From Corynebacterium sp. ACRPS (GTDB lineage Bacteria > Actinomycetota > Actinomycetes > Mycobacteriales > Mycobacteriaceae), in the NCBI RefSeq assembly GCF_022346005.1, contig NZ_JAKRMY010000009.1:61634-125633 (forward strand): a stretch of DNA of 64,000 nucleotides. Direction: 5' to 3'. Below the pieces are notes generated by a model. The model saw only the letters and a program-made list of their open reading frames with translations. It was not told the origin of the DNA and ran no database searches. Made by a program: the position numbers and the translations under genes. Positions 57,301 through 64,000 of this stretch are shown one piece after another (within the stretch, counting starts at the first letter, position 1; every line of letters starts with the position of its first letter).

Positions 57301-57367
57301 AGAGTACGGCCGCGCCTTGGACGAGTTGGACAAGGCAGTCGAGTCTTACCAGAAGTCCGAGGGCTAA
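54365..57367 (+). CDS. UPF0182 giant membrane protein
   Basis: About 1000 residues, equivalent to Rv3193c. Seven hydrophobic segments in the first 310 residues (from AAIIAAIIAVLLFFGPMLVGM to VVLMLASSLIIGQAWPLL), then a large extracytoplasmic domain, and an acidic, Ser-rich tail (about residues 915-955). No catalytic motif; function unknown. TTG 54365 has GGAG 6 bases upstream and is preferred to TTG 54353. Confidence 0.92.
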   Translation: MSLGSSTPAAPLKRPPKVAAIIAAIIAVLLFFGPMLVGMYTDWRWFGSIDYRSVFTTAIIARIVLFIIFGLVAAAVVWAAGFFAWRGRPDSLDMGDLNSPVYQYRQSIEKSMGVLFKVIPAIVGIIAGFIGQSHWRDVMLFLNGQDFGVQDPQFHHDLGFYTFSLPVLQMVVSTLSILLVLAFLIALFGHYILGGIRIGNKAAGVRGSISRSARLQLAITAGLWMVAQVAGYWLERYGLLYSEHDLFTGGSYTDIHAYLPAKIILMIIGVFVAIALFMAIVIKDLRIPGLAVVLMLASSLIIGQAWPLLMERFSVQPNRQAKENESIARNIEATRYAYGLTDDHVTYKENWGGDNVSDDKVASDNATINNLRLLDPEILSPTFTQMQQLKNFYGFPETLSMDRYEIDGKMRDFVVAARELDPNELRENQSDWINRHTVYTHGNGFVAAQANTVDEVARDAGSARGGYPIFTVSDLQTQAGESEGEGETQDAEKSLGIKVDQPRIYYGPVIASAADNLDYAITGTTGEKPVEYDTDSTNYTYDGEGGVEIGNLFDRTMYAAKYRELNFLLSDRVGSESKLLYDRDPRERVEKVAPWLTTDSATYPAVIDGHLKWIVDGYTTLDSLPYSQRASLSDATQDALNPDGTTQRLVNDQVGYIRNSVKATVDAYDGSVDLYEFDKEDPVLKAWEGVFPDVVKPESEISDELREHFRYPEDMFKVQRDLLARYHVDDPNVFFNNDAFWSVPNDPTAEESRDLNQPPYYVMAADPETGKPSFQLTTSYRGLNREFLSAHMAVSSDPDTYGDITVRVLPTNTQTQGPKQAQDAMMSSDQVARDRTLWEGTNDLHNGNLLALPVGGGEILYLEPIYSQRKDQASAFPKLLRVLVSYKGRVGYAPTIGDALEQVGIDAKSAQDIEEIEGDSGDDDADKDSSSADKKDEKKESTEESAPASAPRSSDEAGAIEDINKALKGLEDARGGSFEEYGRALDELDKAVESYQKSEG

Positions 57368-57402
57368 AGCCTCTCACTTCTCGTAGTAGAAACTCAGGAA
57401 AT

Positions 57403-57440
57403 AAGGCACCTACCCAGGGGATTTGGGTAGGTGCCTTCCT
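57403..57440 (+). terminator. Terminator after the UPF0182 gene
   Basis: AAGGCACCTACCCA (57403-57416) pairs perfectly with TGGGTAGGTGCCTT (57424-57437), a 14-bp stem with a 7-base loop. The T-run is weak. Confidence 0.85.
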
Positions 57441-57529
57441 GTCTGTATAGTTACAGAAGTCGCCGGGACAGAGCGAATACATCAAGTATTAACGCACTGT
57501 TCAAGCGCAGATGATGGAAGTCATCTCGA

Positions 57530-57606
57530 CGCGGGGTGGAGCAGCTCGGTAGCTCGCTGGGCTCATAACCCAGAGGTCGTAGGTTCGAATCCTGCCCCCG
57601 CTACCA
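57530..57606 (+). tRNA. Initiator tRNA-Met (CAT)
   Basis: A 77-base cloverleaf with encoded CCA. It begins CGCGGGGTGGAGCAG, the initiator signature, with an unpaired C1 opposite T72. The anticodon stem has three consecutive G-C pairs (GGG/CCC), and the anticodon CAT is at 57564-57566. T-loop TTCGAAT. These marks separate it from the elongator tRNA-Met. Confidence 0.97.
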
Positions 57607-57612
57607 ACTTCC

Positions 57613-57650
57613 AAGCCCCTACCAGCGGAAACGTTGGTAGGGGCTTTAGT
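57613..57650 (+). terminator. Terminator of the initiator tRNA gene
   Basis: AAGCCCCTACCA (57613-57624) pairs with TGGTAGGGGCTT (57635-57646), followed by TAGTTATTT. Confidence 0.9.
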
Positions 57651-57750
57651 TATTTCTCTTAAGGCGCACGCCCTGGGACTCAAATTGGGACTTTAGCGAT
57701 GGCATTTTGTCACTTAAGCCGGTTTGGAAGTGATGCTGCCCGACACGCCC

Positions 57751-57951
57751 CTAAGCGTTACCCTTCGCGCGGTTGTGGGACTTACACAACAGCTCACAGT
57801 TGCTTTCGGTGGCATCACCCTTCGACCACGCTGTGACATGGTCGGCATCCATCTCAGACTGCGGCCAAGGGTTGGCAGAATAACAATCACGGCAAGTCAT
57901 ATAGGTGCAAAAGAGCACTCATCTCTTTGTTAAACAGCACGATGGTGCTTA
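57751..57951 (-). pseudogene. HNH endonuclease remnant, frameshifted
   Basis: Only the C-terminal part of an HNH nuclease is left. The minus-strand frame ending at 57751 reads CRDCYSANPWPQ, then MDADHVTAWSKGDAT and ESNCELLCKSHNRAKGN: the two C-x2-C pairs, the catalytic DH and the N...H of the fold are intact. Just upstream, in another frame, stands IVLFNKEMSALLHLY, which fits the sequence normally before the nuclease domain, so a frameshift near 57905 separates them. The rest of the gene is absent. Confidence 0.7.
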
Positions 57952-57955
57952 TCGC

Positions 57956-58051
57956 CTAAAGAAGAAAGAGTGACAGCATAACCACTGTGGTTGCAAAGGC
58001 ATAGAACGTAATCACCAGGCCTGCCTTATTCGCTTCCTGTAACGGTTTCAT
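57956..58051 (-). CDS. Possible 31-residue membrane peptide
   Basis: ATG 58051 to a TAG stop encodes MKPLQEANKAGLVITF followed by a hydrophobic helix (YAFATTVVMLSLFLL). It would be a single-span peptide. No clear ribosome site, and it abuts a pseudogene, so it may be a relic. Confidence 0.3.
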   Translation of the reverse strand: MKPLQEANKAGLVITFYAFATTVVMLSLFLL

Positions 58052-58254
58052 CGATCAGGAAGAAAGGCATATTCGTCCCCACTCTCAAACTTCGATCCCG
58101 AATATTAAGAATGCAACCTTGCCTATTTTACAGAAATAAAACCGGCCCTAGGTGCAGTGATTATATTTATCACATTATCTTACGAAATAGGTTTATTTGT
58201 GGGATAGTCAAATTGTTCCAAGAACATACTCACTCCCTCAGCAAGGATAAGAAC

Positions 58255-59091
58255 ATGCTTCACTACACCCCATTTTCAAAAAGGGGAATCTCCATCTTGG
58301 CCGCCTCCACGCTTAGTGTCAGCTTCTTAGCATTCGCTCCCTCGGCTACAGCTACAGAGATTGATGACGGACTAGTTGACTCAATCGTTGCCGCAAATAC
58401 AAAGACTCCCTCTCCCTCTACTGGAGAGAAATGGGTACCAAACGATGGAAGCTTAAAAATAAACGAAGGATCCTTGCTTCCACAGCAGGACAGCATAACC
58501 ACTCCGGCGCCATCGAAGAACGCAGGAACAAAGACAAAGTTAATAGAGCGCGAAGATGGCAACCAGCTAGTTAGCATTAGCGATGGAGACGCCCCTTTGG
58601 AACTTTCTTTTGAGTTCTCAGATTCCTTTCTTGAAAAGCTTCCAAGCGGACATATTTTAGTACGTCCAGCAGAAGGTGAGGAACCTAGCGCATACATTGA
58701 ACCTGCCTGGGCCAAAGACGTAGATGGAAACCAGGTAAATACTCATTTTTCAGTTGATGGAGATAGGATAATCCAGCACATCTCGTCGAGCCCTGCCGGC
58801 AAGCCGGTTATTTCAGATCCTTATATCCGAGACGTTCATGGCTGGGGAAAGAAAATCGGACAAGAGCTAGTCTTTTCCAAAGACGAGACGAGCGGGATCG
58901 CCATAGGAACTGCTTACTGCGCCCGTAAATTAGCAGGAGTTGGCCTAGGCTCTTGGTTAGCCAAAGGTGCGTGCGCAGGCGCTTCCGCAGTAGCAGCTCA
59001 CGCCACTAATACAGGTCGATGCCTTACCATCCGAGCCCTCGGAGGAAAGTACTCCCCAAACATCGTATTCCCGTATGCAACTCGATGCTAG
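58255..59091 (+). CDS. Secreted protein with Cys-containing C-terminal domain, unknown
   Basis: 278 residues. A signal peptide (FSKRGISILAASTLSVSFLAFAPSATA) with a likely cut after ATA, then an acidic, Ser/Thr/Pro-rich middle, a beta-rich part (RILVRPAEGE-like, FSVDGDRIIQHIS), and a final 60 residues with four cysteines and a Gly/Ala-rich helix (GVGLGSWLAKGACAGASAVAAHA). AAGGA lies 8 bases before ATG 58255; the frame upstream to 58111 has no ribosome site. AT-richer than core genes. Not recognised; an exported antibacterial or adhesive protein are both possible. Confidence 0.75.
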   Translation: MLHYTPFSKRGISILAASTLSVSFLAFAPSATATEIDDGLVDSIVAANTKTPSPSTGEKWVPNDGSLKINEGSLLPQQDSITTPAPSKNAGTKTKLIEREDGNQLVSISDGDAPLELSFEFSDSFLEKLPSGHILVRPAEGEEPSAYIEPAWAKDVDGNQVNTHFSVDGDRIIQHISSSPAGKPVISDPYIRDVHGWGKKIGQELVFSKDETSGIAIGTAYCARKLAGVGLGSWLAKGACAGASAVAAHATNTGRCLTIRALGGKYSPNIVFPYATRC

Positions 59092-59137
59092 AATCTAGAA
59101 TCAAGAAATACAGTTGCGCATTTCATCGTAAGTAGAC

Positions 59138-59413
59138 ATGGAAAATAGCCGAGTTCTAGTTTTAATTGGAATCACCCTAATTATTTGGTGCGCGCTATAC
59201 AGGTACAGAAAAACCACCGCTAAATGGGTTTTTATAGCAGCCTCTTTAAGTACCTGTCTAGCGTTTGTCCTAGGCCTATCAGGATTTTTAGGTCTAGGAC
59301 ATGATTCCATCGATTTGTTGTCTCTAGTAAACGTATTTTTAAACACGTTTATATTGTTGGCCATAGGCCAGTCCCGCAATCGAAGTAAATCGACCCGCAT
59401 TAAGGATGTATAA
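59138..59413 (+). CDS. Small three-span membrane protein, unknown
   Basis: 91 residues with three hydrophobic helices (VLVLIGITLIIWCALY, WVFIAASLSTCLAFVLGLSGF, LLSLVNVFLNTFILLAIG) and a basic C-terminus (RNRSKSTRIKDV). It starts 46 bases after the secreted-protein gene on the same strand, so cotranscription is likely. The ribosome site is weak. A helper or immunity role for its neighbour is a guess from size and position only. Confidence 0.55.
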   Translation: MENSRVLVLIGITLIIWCALYRYRKTTAKWVFIAASLSTCLAFVLGLSGFLGLGHDSIDLLSLVNVFLNTFILLAIGQSRNRSKSTRIKDV

Positions 59414-59578
59414 ATCGATGTCACCCGGTCGCGACATTAACCCGCGCCAATTTTACTAACACACACCTAGCACCTGTTGCCGCCAAGCCAAGGAGATTCT
59501 CCGAAAGTATAGGCTTGGATGCAAGTAATATGATCTTTTATAGCTTCTGATTGTGCCCACATAGATTCCGTTCCAAAC

Positions 59579-59974
59579 CTACCGTGTATCGGGCATTGAA
59601 GGTGCTATAGGTATACAAATCGTCGTGCTGTTGTAAAGTTGGGCGGAGAGCAGCGAAGACTCAGTAGGGGTAGCGACGTAATTCGACCACAAGACATTCA
59701 GCGGCGTTTTCTTCCTGCCAACACGCTCAGCTGCAACCGCATCAAAGTCAATAGGAACAAAGTCACTAAACGCGATAGAACGCTTGTCACCGACCATTTT
59801 GGGAAGGTCTTCCGAATTCAAATCATTGACCTGAGCCTCATCAACGATGCCGTGCGCGTCCATGGACTTCTTGGCCTTTGAAATCGTTGCCGGGGCAGCC
59901 CCAGTCCGGGCTTGAATCAACCGATACGACTCGCCCCGAAGCAACAAGCGCATCACATGACAGTAGTCCACCAT
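59579..59974 (-). pseudogene. IS21-family transposase IstA, truncated
   Basis: N-terminal fragment of IstA: the helix-turn-helix start MVDYCHVMRLLLRGESYRLI, ATISKAKK and FVPIDFDAVAAERVGRKKTPLNVLW are typical. Similarity stops after about residue 105, and the DDE catalytic core and istB are missing. The element's left end with two direct repeats lies upstream at 60047-60099. Confidence 0.85.
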
Positions 59975-60046
59975 AAAGGCGTCCTTTCTCTTTCCGCGTA
60001 CAGCCGAGTTGCCATACGCATAAGAGAAGATCTACCTAAAACACCG

Positions 60047-60079
60047 CTTCACGATCCCCACCATCGCACTTCACGATCC
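60047..60079. repeat. IS21-type terminal direct repeats
   Basis: CTTCACGATCC occurs at 60047-60057 and again at 60069-60079, a 22-base period. Multiple subterminal repeats are typical of IS21-family ends. Located between the istA remnant and the IS256 remnant. Confidence 0.65.
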
Positions 60080-60092
60080 TCACCGAGCTACT

Positions 60093-60470
60093 TCAAACAC
60101 CCCGTTCTGAGCATCTCGTGGAGACCCCTTTGAGATAACACGTGGCTATCACGGTAGTCAGGGCTCTTTCGGTCCGGGTGCGCCTTTCTAAGAGCCAGTC
60201 GGGAAAGAATGCGCCGTGACGTAGCTTCGGGATAGCAACGTCAATGCTTCCTACCCTGGTGTCTAAGGGACGGTGGCGGTAGCCATTGCGGGTATTAGTC
60301 CGTTGTGGAGATACCGTGGCGTAATCAGCGCCGCAGACAGTGTCAGCCTGGGCCGAAAGTATCTGGTTAATGAAGTCTGTCAGCATCTGGCGCATCAAGT
60401 CTGGTAAGGCTTGGGTGAGCAATTCTTCCAGATACGCAGTGGGATCGATATGATGGGGGTTAGCGGCCAT
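60093..60470 (-). pseudogene. IS256-family transposase, truncated
   Basis: N-terminal third of a Mutator-type transposase: LEELLTQALPDLMRQMLTDFINQ, the NTRNGYRHRPLDTRVGSIDVAIPKLR region and RRTRTERALTTVIATCYLKGVSTR. The catalytic Asp and the rest of about 280 residues are lost where the IS21 end begins near 60099. This suggests that the IS21 element inserted into it. Confidence 0.85.
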
Positions 60471-61114
60471 CGCGGTTACATTCCTTTCGAGGATAAGTAG
60501 AAGTTGATTCGAAAGGTACCCGTGATGGTCGCCTTATTGTGCACCGGCACGAGGCTTACCACGGGTTACAGATACACCACACTAGCGGACGTAACCACCC
60601 CTTGAGTGATATCTGGGGGTCACATTATTCGGTGAGCGCATCCTTGAGGAGGTCGAGGGCGGGTCCGCGGATTCCTCAGAAGCTATCGGAGACTTCAGCC
60701 CTTCCGGCGGGGTACAGGTGCGTGGGGCCGATGCAAATGATTTGGATTCCGCGGCTGGATATTGGAACAAAAATGAGAATTTAAGTGGGATACCTTCCCC
60801 GTCAGAAAAATTCCAAGTTTTGATATCGCAAAACCTAGTAGTAATAGAGCTCGCTTATATTAAAATTAAATACTTCCTCTGGGGTTGCGTAAGAAATATA
60901 AGAAATGTGAGTAAAAATACTAATGTGTTGAGATTAAAGTATGAAAAGCTGCGCTCACTGGGAGAGTTCGCTATAGTCATAGCGGTAATCATGGTCGCCG
61001 ATGGATACTATCTATAAATTGTGTATATCGATGTTAATGACGCCCTCAATGCGGGACGTTATCTATCGGAAGGCTAGAAAAGTAACTCAATATTGATTGA
61101 AAGGAAACGCAACT
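60471..61114. other. Spacer with IS remains before the SGNH hydrolase
   Basis: Holds the IS256 upstream end (60480-60600), the broken frame at 60608-61017, and the promoter and ribosome site of the SGNH gene (AAAGGAAA near 61100). No other gene is supported. Confidence 0.5.
60608..61017 (+). pseudogene. Truncated reading frame beside the IS256 remnant
   Basis: A plus-strand frame is open from about 60608 to TAA 61017 but has no good start (CTG 60613 or GTG 60718 at best). The first part is GC-rich and acidic (ERILEEVEGGSADSSEAIG). The second part is AT-rich and ends in a hydrophobic stretch (LGEFAIVIAVIMVADGYYL). It is probably the 3' part of a gene cut by the IS, possibly a fusion of two sources. 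Product not recognised. Confidence 0.35.
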
Positions 61115-61954
61115 ATGCGCCTTGTGAGCAAATACATTGCTGCAGCTTGCGGAGCAGTCATGCTCGCTACTGGTCTTTCCGGTGTCGCGTCAGCCGCACC
61201 GACCGGTAATCTCGTCACGCTCGGTGACTCCTACTCCGCTAACCCTGACCAAGTCCGGAATACCTTCCGTGGGGTTCCTGGCGCAACCGATAACTATCCC
61301 CAACGCGAGGGGTGCCTTCAGGCGCCTAATAACTGGCCGCGGAAGCTTGCTGCAAAGACGAATCGACCACTGGCCGATTGGTCCTGCACCGCTCAGACTT
61401 CCAACACCATGAATCAACGCTTGGACCGGGCTATTGCCAACGGTGACGTCCGCAACGACTCTACCGTCGTCATCGCTGTAGGAATGAATGACTACGGTCC
61501 ATTTAACTTCGATGTGTTGAAGAGTTCTCCGGATATCCCGAAAAACGTCCACGACAACTATGTGAACCGTCTGCGGGAAGCTGGCGACAAGATTCACCGT
61601 GCAGCACCGGGAGCTAAGATCGTTGTATCGGGCGCGCTACCCACGGTGGATCGTGAACACGCAACCTTCTGCGCAGTCAATGTGATTCCGAACCGCCCAG
61701 GCGGTATCTACGTCCCAATCCTGCGGGATGTCGAAAATTGGAACCGCGCTAACCAAATCGAGGCGGCTAATTCCATTGGGGCGACCTACGTTGACATGAT
61801 TGATGGCGCTCGCGGCCATGATACATGTGCTCCAGATGCCCAGCGTTGGGTTGCCGGTTTGATTGACACCACGACGCCGAACTACAACATGAACTTCCAT
61901 CCGTCGGATGCAGGCTCCGAGTACATGGCCAACACTCTTTTGGCTCACGTATAA
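61115..61954 (+). CDS. Secreted SGNH/GDSL hydrolase
   Basis: 279-residue exported esterase or lipase. Signal peptide (YIAAACGAVMLATGLSGVASAA), then block I TLGDSYS with catalytic Ser39, block III VGMNDYGPFN with the oxyanion Asn, and a late D-x-x-H-type NFHPSDAGS with the catalytic His. Cysteines may form disulfides, as in related corynebacterial enzymes. ATG 61115 has AAAGGAAA upstream; TTG 61097 is unlikely. Lipid substrates would suit a lipophilic skin-type species, but this is inference. Confidence 0.9.
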   Translation: MRLVSKYIAAACGAVMLATGLSGVASAAPTGNLVTLGDSYSANPDQVRNTFRGVPGATDNYPQREGCLQAPNNWPRKLAAKTNRPLADWSCTAQTSNTMNQRLDRAIANGDVRNDSTVVIAVGMNDYGPFNFDVLKSSPDIPKNVHDNYVNRLREAGDKIHRAAPGAKIVVSGALPTVDREHATFCAVNVIPNRPGGIYVPILRDVENWNRANQIEAANSIGATYVDMIDGARGHDTCAPDAQRWVAGLIDTTTPNYNMNFHPSDAGSEYMANTLLAHV

Positions 61955-61971
61955 GTATTCGAAGCTCTTTT

Positions 61972-62056
61972 AATTGGAGACAGTGGTTTCCAATTCTGCC
62001 CCTGTCTCCAATTTTTAGACCTTCACCGGTGGAAAGCACGGGTGAAGGTCTTTTTA
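61972..62056 (+). terminator. Two tandem terminators
   Basis: First stem: AATTGGAGACAG (61972-61983) with CTGTCTCCAATT (62002-62013), then TTT. Second stem: AGACCTTCACC (62017-62027) with GGTGAAGGTCT (62041-62051), then TTTT. Strong double stop after the SGNH gene. Confidence 0.85.
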
Positions 62057-62111
62057 TATTTTCGATCTAAGCCCGCCGGCAGTTGTAGGCGTGCATGGGG
62101 GTGTGGCGTAG

Positions 62112-62924
62112 CTAGATATTAGCGCCAGAGGGGACAACGAGTGGGCCTCCTGTAACCGGATCTTCAATAACCAAAGCGTTTAAGTTGAATGCGGCGTGAA
62201 GTAATTGAGGAGAAATGATCTCCTTGGGCGCCCCGGTTGCAATGATTTTCCCTTGGTTCATTGCAATCAAATGGTCGCTATATCGAATGGCTAAGTTGAG
62301 GTCATGTAAAACCATGACGATGCTGCGCCCCAGCTTTGTTCGCAGCGAACGAATGAGCTCGAGAATTTCGATGGACGTCGCCAAATCTAAGTATGTTGTG
62401 GGTTCGTCGAGGAACATAATCTCTGTGTCTTGAGCTAGAACCATGGAAATCCACACTCGTTGGCGTTGGCCACCGGAAAGTTCATTAATGGAGCGTTCGG
62501 CGAATTGAAGGGATCCGGTTTGTGTGAGCGCGGAATAAACCTCCTGCTCGTCGGTTGCTGACCACTGGCGCAGCCATGATTGATGTGGATGGCGCCCGCG
62601 AGCGACAAGATCGGATACTAGTAAACCCTCTGGCGCAACGGGGGCCTGCGGCAACACACTAATTTTTGTAGCCACATCCCTTCGGCGAAGTTCAGTGATA
62701 TTGCGTTCACCTAACATGACAGTGCCACTTTCTAGGGGTAACAGTCTTGCGAGGCTGCGTAAGAGTGTTGATTTTCCGCACCCGTTGGGACCAACAATCG
62801 TAGTGACTTTGCCTTTCGGGAGTCTTACATCAATATTTTCAAGGATCGGAGTATTGCGCGCGTATCCTACGGTGAGGTTTGAGGCGGAAATTGCTGTGCG
62901 TGGGGAGTTTAATGGGGCAGACAT
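62112..62924 (-). CDS. Siderophore ABC transporter ATP-binding protein (FecE/FepC type)
   Basis: Powers import of an iron-siderophore (family knowledge). Walker A VGPNGCGKSTLLRSLARLL, Q-loop LPQAPVAPEG, signature LSGGQRQRVWISMVLAQ, Walker B IMFLDEPTTYLDL and switch His in VLHDLNLAIRYSDH are all intact. 270 residues. It overlaps the permease stop by one base, so they form one operon. Substrate-binding protein and any DtxR site would lie outside the window. Confidence 0.93.
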   Translation of the reverse strand: MSAPLNSPRTAISASNLTVGYARNTPILENIDVRLPKGKVTTIVGPNGCGKSTLLRSLARLLPLESGTVMLGERNITELRRRDVATKISVLPQAPVAPEGLLVSDLVARGRHPHQSWLRQWSATDEQEVYSALTQTGSLQFAERSINELSGGQRQRVWISMVLAQDTEIMFLDEPTTYLDLATSIEILELIRSLRTKLGRSIVMVLHDLNLAIRYSDHLIAMNQGKIIATGAPKEIISPQLLHAAFNLNALVIEDPVTGGPLVVPSGANI

Positions 62925-63843
62925 TAAGCTGATTGGACCTTCCGATTTTGCTGAACAAGTAAATAGAGCAGAAACAGGCCCCCAATTATCGAAGTAACGA
63001 TTCCAACAGGAAGCTCGACCCCCAACAGAGCTTGAATGACGACGTCTGCGCCGAGTAGAAGAATCGCTCCAGTAAAGGCGGAAGCTAGCAGCGGTGGTGT
63101 TGCGGTACGACAGACACGAAGTGCTATTTGAGGAGCAACAAAGGCTACAAAGCCAATGGGGCCTGCTGCGGAGACAGCAACGGCAGTCAACGCTACGGCG
63201 AGCATGAGTACAGAGAATTGCACCGCATTGAAACGAGAGCCAAGAGCTCTTGCCAAATCCTGGCCCAGTGCCGTGGGATGCAGTTGGTAACTAACCCATC
63301 CGAGGGTTGGTGCAGATATTATTAATGCAATAGCTACTGGAAAGGTAGTCGTCCAATTTGCTCGGTCTAATGAGCCAGTTAGCCAAAATTGAGCGACGGA
63401 GGCATCGTGCAATTGCGCACGAATCATGGCGAAGCTGATGTAACCAGACAACAGCGACGTAATGATTATGCCCGAGAGTAAGAGCCTGAACGGGTTTGCG
63501 TCTCCTTTCCAGGAAAGAACCCACACGACGATGCTTGTACTGACAGCTCCGATAAAAGCGGCCAGTGGGACTCCAATGCCGGCCAACCAGCCTATGATGC
63601 CGGTACCCGAGCCGAAGACGATAACCGTAACCGCCATTGCTGAGGCGCCGGCGGTTATGCCTAAAATGTCAGGACTGGCTAGCGGATTTCTGGTTACTGA
63701 TTGTGTTAAAGCTCCAGCGAGACCAAGAGCACAGCCTACTGTAAGTGCAGTGAGAGCACGCGGCATTCGCCATTCGAAGACTACTAGTTTCTCCAGTCTG
63801 GTTCCTTGGCCGCTGGCAATAACTTCCAAGACTCTACCGGACC
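62924..63843 (-). pseudogene. FecCD-type siderophore permease, 5' end cut off by an IS
   Basis: About 306 codons of a FecCD permease, with the family core EWRMPRALTALTVGCALGLAGALTQSVTRNPLASPDILGI and GAVSTSIVVWVLSW, and later segments through LLYLLVQQNRKVQ. The native sequence ends upstream at SGRVLEVIASG; beyond 63843 the frame continues into IS sequence (GVHHLGVR). Family members are about 335-350 residues, so the first membrane segment and start are missing. Transport is probably lost unless a new start in the IS rescues it. Confidence 0.8.
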
Positions 63844-64000
63844 TGACCCCCAGATGGTGGACACCTTGAAACCAGCATCTCGCTGGGGAAGTGAGGTACC
63901 TTTCCACCATGCCACGCAAGACCTACACCGAGCAGTTCAAGCGCGACGCAGTCTCGTTGTACGAGTCGACCCCCGGAGCAACGCTCAACGCGATCGCCTC
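63844..64000 (+). mobile_element. IS3-family insertion element, left end (continues beyond the window)
   Basis: The left inverted repeat begins TGACCCCCAGATGGTGGAC at 63844, where permease homology breaks. A transposase gene starts 65 bases further in. The right end is outside the window. Confidence 0.8.
63909..64000 (+). CDS. IS3-family transposase OrfA, partial
   Basis: ATG 63909 opens MPRKTYTEQFKRDAVSLYES, the start of the helix-turn-helix OrfA protein of IS3-family elements; 30 codons are visible before the window ends. OrfB with the DDE domain should follow. Confidence 0.85.
   Translation, partial: MPRKTYTEQFKRDAVSLYESTPGATLNAIA

Larger units (their letters stand above)
57651..58254. 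other. Start of the accessory zone, mostly gene-free
   Basis: Holds the HNH nuclease remnant (57751-57951) and a 31-codon hydrophobic frame (57956-58051), both on the minus strand. The last 150 bases are AT-rich and serve as the promoter region of the secreted-protein gene; I see no other gene. Confidence 0.5.

Noticed and set aside
57530..57606. Integration site with a direct repeat of the tRNA 3' end
   Set aside because: I looked for a second copy of the tRNA 3' segment to the window end and saw none, and no integrase gene is present.
57724..57933. Plus-strand open frame after the tRNA gene
   Set aside because: The opposite strand encodes the recognisable HNH remnant, so this frame is its shadow.

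Overview
The window is a 64-kb piece of a high-GC actinobacterial chromosome, almost certainly a Corynebacterium and probably a host-associated species. The evidence is gene order. The blocks wbbL / NDP-sugar transferase / whiB2 / DUF3499 / phosphomannomutase / manA, then tmk / mtrA / mtrB / lpqB / comF-like / hpf / secA, then sigH / rshA / whiB1, and rhlE / DUF3107 / DUF3152 / TIGR02569 / adnA / adnB / channel / nudC / uvrD2 / UPF0182 run in the order known from Mycobacterium tuberculosis (Rv3265c down to Rv3193c) and corynebacteria. WhiB proteins, mycothiol-type anti-sigma control, several GTG/TTG starts and likely leaderless starts agree with this.

Layout. 1-5.6 kb: cell-envelope sugar genes (rhamnosyl- and mannosyl-donor supply) with the WhiB2 regulator. 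5.6-11.7 kb: a sulfite-reduction and siroheme module (fpr, cysI, cysX, cysY, cysZ, cobA) lying between phosphomannomutase and its usual partners. It carries a textbook McbR operator but lacks cysH, cysD and cysN. 11.7-14.1 kb: the rest of the mannose block (SIS-like protein, manA). 14.2-15.6 kb: a membrane-anchored Pro/Ser-rich protein and a DUF4259-like protein. 15.7-24.9 kb: tmk, the MtrAB two-component system with lipoprotein LpqB, a ComF-like phosphoribosyltransferase, hibernation factor and SecA. 25-30 kb: Rv3235-family, HAD hydrolase, DUF6912, rsgA, aroA, SRAP protein and a YbaK deacylase. 30-33.4 kb: sigH-rshA, then a scarred AT-richer gap holding one unknown gene and an orphan IS end, then the 24-residue ribosomal protein bL37 and whiB1.

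33.4-57.4 kb is dense core genome: an Rv3212-like protein with helicase RhlE, small conserved genes, the AdnAB motor-nuclease, a K+ channel, NudC, UvrD2, an orphan E1-like zinc protein, metalloproteases, a Lon-like PDZ protease and the giant UPF0182 membrane protein. An initiator tRNA gene at 57.5 kb marks the edge of an accessory zone (57.6-64 kb). That zone contains an HNH nuclease remnant, a secreted Cys-containing protein next to a small membrane protein, remnants of IS21 and IS256 elements nested in each other, a secreted SGNH hydrolase, and a siderophore ABC transporter whose permease gene is cut by an IS3-family element running off the window end.

The most interesting points are: the partial sulfur pathway relocated into the mannose locus; an AdnA whose Walker A lysine is replaced by valine; the orphan cyclodehydratase-like protein; the secreted/membrane gene pair in the accessory zone; the IS3 disruption of iron-siderophore uptake; and a matching orphan IS3-type end near sigH. 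No complete new defence or biosynthetic system is visible. All functional calls are by eye from protein motifs and gene order; no database search was possible.
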